Shown here in pieces: positions 1 to 4,810 of a stretch of 18,299 nt of DNA. Where the stretch lies: positions 1 to 18,299 of the forward strand of contig JAUSJU010000054.1 in the NCBI GenBank assembly GCA_030647175.1, in the 5' to 3' direction. The position numbers and the translations under genes were made by a program. The notes under the pieces are model-generated. The model had not been told where the DNA came from. It saw only the letters and a list, made by a program, of their open reading frames with translations, and did no database searches. Source of the DNA: a bacterium. GTDB taxonomy: Bacteria; Patescibacteriota; Minisyncoccia; Minisyncoccales; UBA10102. How positions within the stretch are numbered: the stretch's first letter is position 1; each line of letters opens with the position of its first letter.

Positions 1-201
1 TCCGTAGCGCTCCTCAACGAAAAGAACGATGGGTTCGTGCTGACCTCGCACTTCGGAAGGGATATGCAACGCTTGTACGCAAAGACGGTGAAAGGAGGTA
101 AATCAGAACACAGCCTTTCTGCAGAAGAGCTTAAAGCGATAGAATTAGCGGTGAAAGGAAGAACCAATGACCAATCAGAAACAGCAGAAAAAAGAAAATG
201 A
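1..201 (+). CDS. DUF4446 family protein, C-terminal part only
   Basis: The window opens inside a reading frame that starts at base 1 and stops with TGA at 199-201, leaving about 66 residues. The segment reads like the end of DUF4446 proteins: a strand resembling SVALLNEKNDGFVLTSHFGR, followed by a tyrosine-alanine-lysine pattern and an acidic helix (SAEELKAIELAVKG). DUF4446 proteins are small membrane-anchored proteins of unknown function, often next to translation or replication genes in Firmicutes and CPR bacteria. The frame overlaps the start of infB by 35 bases, which suggests translational coupling. The last 11 codons inside infB are lysine- and glutamate-rich and unlikely to be conserved. 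The family call rests on pattern memory; the N-terminal membrane helix is outside the window. Confidence 0.7.
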   Translation, partial: SVALLNEKNDGFVLTSHFGRDMQRLYAKTVKGGKSEHSLSAEELKAIELAVKGRTNDQSETAEKRK

Positions 202-1666
202 AGAGACATCTATCCGCCCTCCTGTGGTAGTGGTTTTGGGCCATGTGGACCACGGGAAATCCTCTCTTTTGGAGGCCATTCGCAACGATTTGCGCATTAC
301 TTCAAAAGAATCGGGAGGCATCACTCAGCATATCGGAGCCTATACTGTAGAATACCAGGGCAAACAGATTACGTTTCTTGATACCCCGGGGCACGAGGCT
401 TTTTCTGCTATGCGATCTCGCGGAGCAGAGGTAGCCGATATTGGGATACTCGTGGTCGCAGCTGACGAGGGAGTAAAGCCCCAGACGAAAGAAGCGTTGA
501 AAGCGGCTCAGGACTCAAAGCTTTCTCTCATCGTAGCGCTGAACAAAATAGATAGGCAAGGATCCGACCCTGATCGTATCAAGGCAGAGTTAGCTACAGA
601 AGGAGTTGTCGCAGAATCCATGGGAGGGGACACGCCTTTTGTGGAAACGTCAGCAACCCAGAACAAAGGTATCTCAGAACTTTTGGATATCATTCTTTTG
701 GTTGCAGAAGTAGCAGGATTGAAAGCAGATGCCCAGGGCTCAGCGCGCGGGGTCGTCATTGAAGCGACCAAGCACGGACAGAAAGGGCTCCAGGTGACCT
801 TACTGATAAAAGAGGGAACTCTTGTTTCAGGCGTCGTCGTGGGGACACCGTCGGCCTTTGGAAGAGTGCGTCTCATGGAGGATTTCAGGGGGAAAGCGAT
901 TGAAGAAGCAGGTCCTTCTATTCCGGTTGTCGTTCTGGGGTTTGAAGAATCTCCACGAGTAGGAGAGGAATTCAGGATATTTGCGACCAAGGAAGAGGCG
1001 CAGAATCAGCTCAAGGCAAAAGAAGTGAAAGAGAGAAAAGAGCCCCAGGAGGAAGGAGAGGAGCAGAGAATTCTTCTTGTGCTCAAGGCAGACGTTTCAG
1101 GGTCTCTTGAGGCGGTGGAATACATGCTTGCCGCAATCCCTTTCGAAGGGATACGCATATCCGTTCTCCAGGCAGGAGTTGGAGATATCACGGAAGGAGA
1201 CGTGAAGTTCGCAAAGAGCACGGGATCAAGAATCCTCGGATTCAGGGTCAGCGTCTCTTCATCGGTTATTCGCATGGCTGAGCGTGAAAAAGTTTCCATT
1301 GAAACTTTTGACGTCATCTATACGCTTCAAGAGCATGTCAGGAACCTCATTGAAGGATCAAAAGAGCCAGAGCGGGAAGAGGTCGGATCCTTGAAGATCC
1401 TTGCCATATTCTCTAAAGAGAAAGGAACTCGACAGATCATAGGAGGGAAAGTGACAGAGGGGGAAGCGTACCGGGGAACATTTGATCTCGTACAGCAGGG
1501 ACAGGTGGTTGTCCAGGGAAGAGTGATCAATCTCCAGGAGGGCAAAAAGGATGCTCCTCGCGTCTCCAAAGGGAAGGAGGCGGGACTGATGGTGGAGTGC
1601 GAGACCGAGATTCAAGAAGGAGATACCCTCGTGTTCTTTCGCAAAGGGCAAAAGAAAGGAGAATAA
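167..1666 (+). CDS. infB: Translation initiation factor IF-2
   Basis: This GTPase brings initiator fMet-tRNA to the 30S subunit and promotes 50S joining. All G motifs are present: G1 GHVDHGKS at residues 25-32, G2 around GGIT (50-53), G3 DTPG (72-75), G4 NKID (126-129) and a G5 SAT (162-164). The C-terminal half carries the second beta-barrel and initiator-binding domain (VLKADVSGSLEAVEY near 305, and KGTRQIIGGKVTEGE further on). At 499 residues it has only about 17 residues before the G domain, so it lacks the long N-terminal extension of enterobacterial IF-2; short forms are usual in reduced genomes. The ATG at 167 follows a purine-rich GAAAGGAAG and lies inside the upstream DUF4446 frame. 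rbfA follows immediately, a common bacterial order (infB-rbfA). Confidence 0.97.
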   Translation: MTNQKQQKKENEETSIRPPVVVVLGHVDHGKSSLLEAIRNDLRITSKESGGITQHIGAYTVEYQGKQITFLDTPGHEAFSAMRSRGAEVADIGILVVAADEGVKPQTKEALKAAQDSKLSLIVALNKIDRQGSDPDRIKAELATEGVVAESMGGDTPFVETSATQNKGISELLDIILLVAEVAGLKADAQGSARGVVIEATKHGQKGLQVTLLIKEGTLVSGVVVGTPSAFGRVRLMEDFRGKAIEEAGPSIPVVVLGFEESPRVGEEFRIFATKEEAQNQLKAKEVKERKEPQEEGEEQRILLVLKADVSGSLEAVEYMLAAIPFEGIRISVLQAGVGDITEGDVKFAKSTGSRILGFRVSVSSSVIRMAEREKVSIETFDVIYTLQEHVRNLIEGSKEPEREEVGSLKILAIFSKEKGTRQIIGGKVTEGEAYRGTFDLVQQGQVVVQGRVINLQEGKKDAPRVSKGKEAGLMVECETEIQEGDTLVFFRKGQKKGE

Positions 1667-1680
1667 AGACATACATTGGA

Positions 1681-2016
1681 ATGCCAAAGCGTATTGAGAG
1701 CGTAGAAAAGCTTTTACGGAAAGAACTCTCGTCTATCCTTCTTCGCGAAGGAGATTTTCCGGAAGGATTGTTGGTGACTCTGACCAATGTGCAGGCGTTT
1801 CCCAACTTGCAGGAAGCCACCGTTTATATTAGGGTTATCCCAGAAGGGAGGACGAAAGAAGCACTCTCTTTCTTGCGGAAAAAGGTATATGAAATCCAGC
1901 AGATTCTCAACAGGCGCCTCAGGATGAGACCGGTTCCCAAGATCCGTTGGTCAGAGGATCAGGAACTGCTTGCACGAGAAGAGATAGAGAAACTTTTTGA
2001 AAAGATAAAAGAATAA
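1681..2016 (+). CDS. rbfA: Ribosome-binding factor A
   Basis: RbfA binds the immature 30S subunit and supports late 16S rRNA maturation, especially near the 5' end of the rRNA. The 111-residue product starts MPKRIESVEKLLRKELSSIL, the typical first helix of the family, and continues with VTLTNVQAFPNLQEATVYIRV and RMRPVPKIRW, which match the single KH-like fold and the conserved R-x-P-x-(I/L)-x-(F/W) end. I place the start at 1681 because the family begins at this helix; the frame is open back to an ATG at 1597, but that would add 28 arginine-rich residues inside infB. It starts 14 bases after the infB stop. A weak AGGAG around 1656-1660 is somewhat far from the ATG. Confidence 0.93.
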   Translation: MPKRIESVEKLLRKELSSILLREGDFPEGLLVTLTNVQAFPNLQEATVYIRVIPEGRTKEALSFLRKKVYEIQQILNRRLRMRPVPKIRWSEDQELLAREEIEKLFEKIKE

Positions 2017-2024
2017 AAACAGGG

Positions 2025-2053
2025 TTGTTCTTCTACATTCTATGGGGTATACT
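2025..2053 (+). promoter_or_regulatory. Probable promoter of the endonuclease/tRNA unit
   Basis: TTGTTC at 2025-2030 and TATACT at 2048-2053 are separated by 17 bases. This would start RNA near 2060, about 19 bases before the ATG at 2079. The TTG that would extend the endonuclease frame upstream is part of this -35 box, which argues against the longer protein. The promoter would also serve tRNA-Cys and tRNA-Leu downstream, since no terminator lies between. Confidence 0.5.
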
Positions 2054-2078
2054 GCAGTATATATCCTTACCTCTTAGT

Positions 2079-2825
2079 ATGGGGATAAAATATGCTGTAG
2101 ACGAAACGTTTTTTGACCGATGGAGCTCTACGATGGCGTATGCTTTAGGATTTCTTTACGCCGACGGAAGTTTAGGGGATTCTCCATATATAAGAGGAAA
2201 GTATATGAGCGTATCCAGTATCGATAAGCATATCATCATCGCTATTAAATTGTGGCTTCATTCGAAACATACCATTGTTAAAATGAAGCGAGATCGAGAG
2301 AATGCAAAACAAAGGTATCTTCTTCGCATTGGAAATAAAAAGTTGTACGAGGCTTTAGAAAAGAGAGGCCTCTACCCTAATAAATCTCTGACCATCACAT
2401 TTCCTCAGAGAATCCCCAGGAAGTATCTTCCTGATTTTGTCAGAGGTTATTTTGATGGAGATGGATGCATTTTCCTCGAAACTTCAAAGGGGAAAATGCA
2501 AGAGCAGATTGTTCGAAGGTTAAGGACCATTTTTACGAGCGGGAGTAGACGGTTTCTAGAAGGATTAGCGTCGTCTCTTAAGGGTATTTCTGCTATAAGT
2601 GAAGGGAGAATATATACTAGTCATCGATCTTTCCAGTTGGTATATCCGACTTCTGATAGTATCCAATTGTTTAAGTTCTTTTATAGGAGTACTTCTCCCG
2701 ACTTGTATTTTGAGAGAAAATTTGCTATTTTTCAAAAGTATTTTAGTTTAAGGAAAGTTCATATAGATCGATCCATTAGGAGAATACTTGAGGAAAGAGT
2801 GCATTACGGCCATGTGGTGAAGTAG
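2079..2825 (+). CDS. LAGLIDADG homing endonuclease, free-standing, two-motif
   Basis: This 248-residue protein has two LAGLIDADG helices: AYALGFLYADG at residues 20-30 and DFVRGYFDGDG at 119-129. The catalytic acidic residues D29 and D128 are both kept, so the enzyme looks like an active pseudo-symmetric monomer that cuts a long specific site. The N-terminal block DETFFDRWSSTMAYALGF is typical of free-standing enzymes common in CPR genomes. I chose the ATG at 2079; a TTG at 2025 would add 18 residues but coincides with a -35 box, and no Shine-Dalgarno site is present. The stop codon TAG (2823-2825) lies inside tRNA-Cys, so the last five codons and the stop are the first 18 bases of the tRNA. 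The gene is visibly richer in A+T than infB, consistent with transfer. No intron or intein surrounds it. Confidence 0.88.
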   Translation: MGIKYAVDETFFDRWSSTMAYALGFLYADGSLGDSPYIRGKYMSVSSIDKHIIIAIKLWLHSKHTIVKMKRDRENAKQRYLLRIGNKKLYEALEKRGLYPNKSLTITFPQRIPRKYLPDFVRGYFDGDGCIFLETSKGKMQEQIVRRLRTIFTSGSRRFLEGLASSLKGISAISEGRIYTSHRSFQLVYPTSDSIQLFKFFYRSTSPDLYFERKFAIFQKYFSLRKVHIDRSIRRILEERVHYGHVVK

Positions 2826-2879
2826 CAACACGGCGGTCTGCAAAACCGTTACACGCGGGTGCAAATCCCGCCATGGCCT
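2808..2879 (+). tRNA. tRNA-Cys (anticodon GCA)
   Basis: The 7-bp acceptor GGCCATG/CATGGCC is perfect, the anticodon stem GCGGT/ACCGT holds the loop CTGCAAA (anticodon GCA), and the T stem is GCGGG/CCCGC. The base after the acceptor is T, the expected U73 identity base for cysteine. CCA is not encoded. The T loop is TGCAAAT, with G where U55 is almost always found, and the D loop has AG where the usual GG (18-19) is expected. The first 18 bases also encode the end of the upstream endonuclease. Confidence 0.93.
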
Positions 2880-2894
2880 CAATAGGATACATAT

Positions 2895-2976
2895 GCCCGG
2901 GTGGAGAAATTGGCAGACTCGGAAGGCTTAAAACTTTCTGCCGAAAGGCGTGTGGGTTCGACTCCCACCCCGGGCA
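2895..2976 (+). tRNA. tRNA-Leu (anticodon UAA)
   Basis: Acceptor GCCCGGG/CCCGGGC, anticodon stem GAAGG/CTTTC with loop CTTAAAA (anticodon TAA), a long class II variable arm (TGCCGAAAGGCG) and T arm GTGGG-TTCGACT-CCCAC define a leucine tRNA. The discriminator is A. CCA is not encoded. It lies 15 bases after tRNA-Cys and probably shares its transcript. No intron is present in the anticodon loop, although this tRNA is a classic group I intron host in other bacteria. Confidence 0.96.
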
Positions 2977-2996
2977 CTACAATTTTTTGGATGTGG

Positions 2997-3002
2997 TATA
3001 CT
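2997..3002 (+). promoter_or_regulatory. Extended -10 element giving a leaderless mRNA
   Basis: TGG-TATACT forms an extended -10 (TGn) box. It ends 6 bases before the ATG at 3009, so transcription should start at or within a base of the start codon. No -35 match or Shine-Dalgarno site is visible. Confidence 0.55.
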
Positions 3003-3008
3003 TAAAAT

Positions 3009-3533
3009 ATGCAGAAACTTGATCCGAAAGTAGTTTGGTTGTTCTTTCTCAAGTCACTCATTCGGTGGGTTTTTGTGTCTGTATTCCTTACGATCTTTTT
3101 AAATTTCTTTCTGGATATTTTTAATACCCTACAACTTCAAACGAATCTTGAGGAGATAGATCTGAATTTGATTTTACTGATCATTCCATCTATATTCGTT
3201 TTTATCCTTGCTTGGATTTGGGCAAAACTTACATACCACTTTTACCGATACGACTTACGAGAAGACGGGTTTCGTATGGAGATGGGAGTTATCACTAAAA
3301 AATACGTCACTATCCCATATGAACGTATCCAGAATGTCGATATTCATCGGGGTATTCTTGCTCGAATTCTAGGCCTATCTGATTTGCAAATCCAAACGGC
3401 AGGCATGAGTGCTAGCTTCTCTCGCTATGGAGTGGTTGGTGCTGGTGCAGAGGGGCGCCTCCCTGGACTTGCAAAAGATGTTGCAGAAAAGGTGAGAGAC
3501 GAACTCATCCAAAAAGCTCGTCGAAAAGCCTAA
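3009..3533 (+). CDS. Bacterial PH-domain (YdbS-like, bPH2) membrane protein
   Basis: The 174-residue protein has two hydrophobic segments, about residues 13-36 and 53-75, followed by a bacterial pleckstrin-homology domain. The domain is recognised by YRYDLREDGFRMEMGVITKKYVTIPYERIQNVDIHRGILARILGLSDLQIQTAG split across residues 78-132: the phrase YERIQNVDIHRGILARILGL is the signature of YdbS/YdbT-like proteins. Members sit in the cytoplasmic membrane with the PH domain at its face; their role is poorly defined, with a link to membrane stress proposed for some relatives. The start is fixed by the ATG directly after an extended -10 box. It ends before a two-way terminator shared with the convergent 3D-domain gene. 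Confidence 0.85.
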   Translation: MQKLDPKVVWLFFLKSLIRWVFVSVFLTIFLNFFLDIFNTLQLQTNLEEIDLNLILLIIPSIFVFILAWIWAKLTYHFYRYDLREDGFRMEMGVITKKYVTIPYERIQNVDIHRGILARILGLSDLQIQTAGMSASFSRYGVVGAGAEGRLPGLAKDVAEKVRDELIQKARRKA

Positions 3534-3546
3534 GGATCATTACAAA

Positions 3547-3575
3547 GCAAAAACGGGCTCAAGGCCCGTTTTGCG
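3547..3575. terminator. Two-way intrinsic terminator
   Basis: AAAACGGGC (3550-3558), loop TCAAG, GCCCGTTTT (3564-3572) is a perfect 9-bp hairpin flanked by A and T runs on the two sides. It can end transcription of the PH-domain gene on the plus strand and of the 3D-domain gene (stop at 3576) on the minus strand. Confidence 0.88.
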
Positions 3576-4064
3576 TTAGAACACTTCAATATAGGTTGTC
3601 TTTGCTCCGAAATGGATTGCTTCCTCTGTGTTAGGAAACCAGATATCCACCTGGTAGCCCTTTCTCGGGTGCATACGGTCTTCTACCGTAAACATCCTAT
3701 CGCCATAGATCTCTGGCAGCATGACTTTCGTGCCAAAAGGCAAGAAGTTTGCCGCCAAGGTTCCTTCCCTGACCGTTGTTCCAGAAGCCGTAGTGAACGG
3801 TGTGTCGTCGGTCTGCTCAGGAGTGGAAGAGTAGGCGGTTGCCATGACGGAGATCTTCCGGGTGGCGGGCACTCCTGTGAGAGGTATAGAAGATGAGATG
3901 AGCGCATTCCCCTGAGTCAGGAAAAGACGCCCCTCAGTACTCGGAGGCTCCTCCTCAAACAGAGAGGAGGGGAGATGAAGGTCTGAAAGACCTCCCCAAG
4001 GGAACACCCCCATCAAAGAGAGGGTAACTCCCATGGACATAATGGAGTTTTTGACGTTTTTCAT
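3576..4064 (-). CDS. Secreted 3D-domain protein
   Basis: The 162-residue product starts with a basic/hydrophobic leader (MKNVKNSIMSMGVTLSLMGV) that resembles a signal peptide or anchor, then a low-complexity linker, then a 3D domain at about residues 72-162. The domain reads VMATAYSSTPEQTDDTPFTTASG, FLPFGTKVMLPE, VEDRMHPRKGYQVDIWFP and a final FGAKTTYIEVF. 3D domains form a double-psi beta-barrel related to MltA lytic transglycosylases and YorM/RpfB cell-wall enzymes. Asp129 and Asp140 are kept; the position of another usual Asp appears to be Asn106. I use the ATG at 4064 because it follows GGAGG with 8 bases spacing; the frame is open to 4256 but that part would precede the promoter. Probable role: peptidoglycan cleavage or binding outside the cell. 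Confidence 0.87.
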   Translation of the reverse strand: MKNVKNSIMSMGVTLSLMGVFPWGGLSDLHLPSSLFEEEPPSTEGRLFLTQGNALISSSIPLTGVPATRKISVMATAYSSTPEQTDDTPFTTASGTTVREGTLAANFLPFGTKVMLPEIYGDRMFTVEDRMHPRKGYQVDIWFPNTEEAIHFGAKTTYIEVF

Positions 4065-4124
4065 ATAGAAAACCTCCGTTCTGGAGGTCCCATATAGTAT
4101 ACGCCCATCCTCCCCAAAAGTCAA
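4065..4124 (-). promoter_or_regulatory. Promoter and SD-masking hairpin of the 3D-domain gene
   Basis: On the minus strand TTGACT (4124-4119) and TATACT (4101-4096) are 17 bases apart, placing the RNA start near 4089. The short leader consists almost wholly of the hairpin ACCTCC-AGAAC-GGAGGT (4088-4072). Its 3' arm is the Shine-Dalgarno sequence of the gene, so the mRNA's own 5' end can mask its ribosome-binding site. A T-rich stretch follows the hairpin. Confidence 0.75.
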
Positions 4125-4167
4125 GGGGTTGTAGGAGAACTTCCAAGTTCTCCACAAGGCGTGAAAT

Positions 4168-4195
4168 TTGACACGTATGGTGACTCTGATACAAT
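4168..4195 (+). promoter_or_regulatory. Upstream promoter of nrdR
   Basis: TTGACA (4168-4173) and TACAAT (4190-4195) are separated by 16 bases, with RNA start expected near 4202. The leader to the nrdR ATG would be about 58 bases and includes the palindrome described at 4212-4239. Confidence 0.65.
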
Positions 4196-4211
4196 GAGAA
4201 TCGGAAATTGG

Positions 4212-4239
4212 TTGTATAGGAAGTGTTTTTCCTATACAA
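4212..4239 (+). promoter_or_regulatory. Perfect palindrome overlapping a second nrdR promoter
   Basis: TTGTATAGGAA (4212-4222), six bases, then TTCCTATACAA (4229-4239) is an exact 11-bp inverted repeat. Its ends also read as a promoter: TTGTAT (4212-4217), 17 bases, TACAAT (4235-4240). Because the repeat spans both boxes it may be a repressor site, or an RNA hairpin in the longer transcript. It is not followed by a T run, so it is not a terminator. Confidence 0.6.
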
Positions 4240-4249
4240 TATGTAGTAT
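4234..4249 (+). promoter_or_regulatory. Candidate NrdR box
   Basis: ATACAATATGTAGTAT agrees at 13 of 16 positions with the NrdR-box consensus as I remember it (acaCwAtATaTwGtgt). It overlaps the -10 region of the second promoter and lies 11 bases before the nrdR start, where autorepression would be expected. NrdR boxes normally occur in pairs; I do not see a good partner one to three helical turns upstream, so this is tentative. Confidence 0.4.
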
Positions 4250-4260
4250 AGAACAACCAT

Positions 4261-4710
4261 ATGACATGTCCTTATTGCAAAGGGAGCACAAGAGTCGTCA
4301 ATTCGCGGCCCGTGGAGGAAGGGAAAGCAATAAAAAGGCGTCGCGAGTGCATTTCCTGCTCCAAACGCTTCAGTTCCTATGAGCGCATGTCCTTGGGAGA
4401 TCTTCGGGTGGTGAAGCGCAATGGGTCAAAAGAGCGGTATTCGCGCCATAAGATAGAGGCAGGGCTGAGAAAAGCCCTTGAAAAGCGCCCAATTTCCGAA
4501 GATCTGTTCCAAAAGCTCCTTCTGGATATAGAAAACGACCTGTTCGGTTTAGAGAAAGATACGGTGAGCTCAGAGCAGGTGGGAAGGATCGTGCTCTCCC
4601 GTCTCCAAAAGGCAGACAAGGTGGGGTATCTGAGGTTTGCTTCCGTGTACAGGAACTTCAAGAGCCCGAAAGCTTTTCAGAAAGAGATCCAAAAGTTGAG
4701 TAAGACTTGA
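4261..4710 (+). CDS. nrdR: Transcriptional repressor NrdR
   Basis: NrdR senses ATP/dATP and represses ribonucleotide reductase genes. The 149-residue protein has the N-terminal zinc ribbon CPYC (residues 3-6) and CISC (31-34), with RRRECISCSKRFSSYERM, followed by an ATP cone from about residue 47 (LRVVKRNGSKERYSRHKIEAGLRKAL onward, in two parts) with the family's ending YLRFASVYRNF. Length matches the usual 150-160. The ATG at 4261 is set by the MTCPYC start; no Shine-Dalgarno site precedes it. nrdJ follows 100 bases downstream, so regulator and target are adjacent. Confidence 0.96.
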   Translation: MTCPYCKGSTRVVNSRPVEEGKAIKRRRECISCSKRFSSYERMSLGDLRVVKRNGSKERYSRHKIEAGLRKALEKRPISEDLFQKLLLDIENDLFGLEKDTVSSEQVGRIVLSRLQKADKVGYLRFASVYRNFKSPKAFQKEIQKLSKT

Positions 4711-4737
4711 CAGCATAGAAAAAGAAAAAACACTTTT

Positions 4738-4767
4738 TTGACAGAGTTCCGTGCCTCGTCATACAAT
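4738..4767 (+). promoter_or_regulatory. Promoter of nrdJ
   Basis: TTGACA (4738-4743) and TACAAT (4762-4767) with an 18-base spacer place the RNA start near 4774 and give a leader of about 37 bases. That is too short for a cobalamin riboswitch. No convincing NrdR box is seen here. A second TTGACA at 4707-4712 overlaps the nrdR stop codon. Confidence 0.65.
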
Positions 4768-4810
4768 ACAAATGTTTCGTCCCTTCGTAATACTTTTCTA
4801 AATCCTCACT

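Noticed and set aside
1597..1680. Upstream ATG for rbfA
   Set aside because: It lies inside infB and adds a basic stretch not typical of RbfA; the family begins at the helix starting at 1681.
2025..2078. TTG start giving a longer endonuclease
   Set aside because: The TTG is part of a -35 box with a TATACT 17 bases on; the family start matches the ATG at 2079.
4188..4260. Small leader peptide starting at the ATG at 4194
   Set aside because: The ATG overlaps the -10 box of the upstream nrdR promoter, so it would not be in that transcript, and there is no ribosome-binding site.
4774..4810. Cobalamin riboswitch ahead of the B12-dependent RNR
   Set aside because: The leader is only about 37 bases after a good promoter and has no B12-box-like or multi-stem structure.
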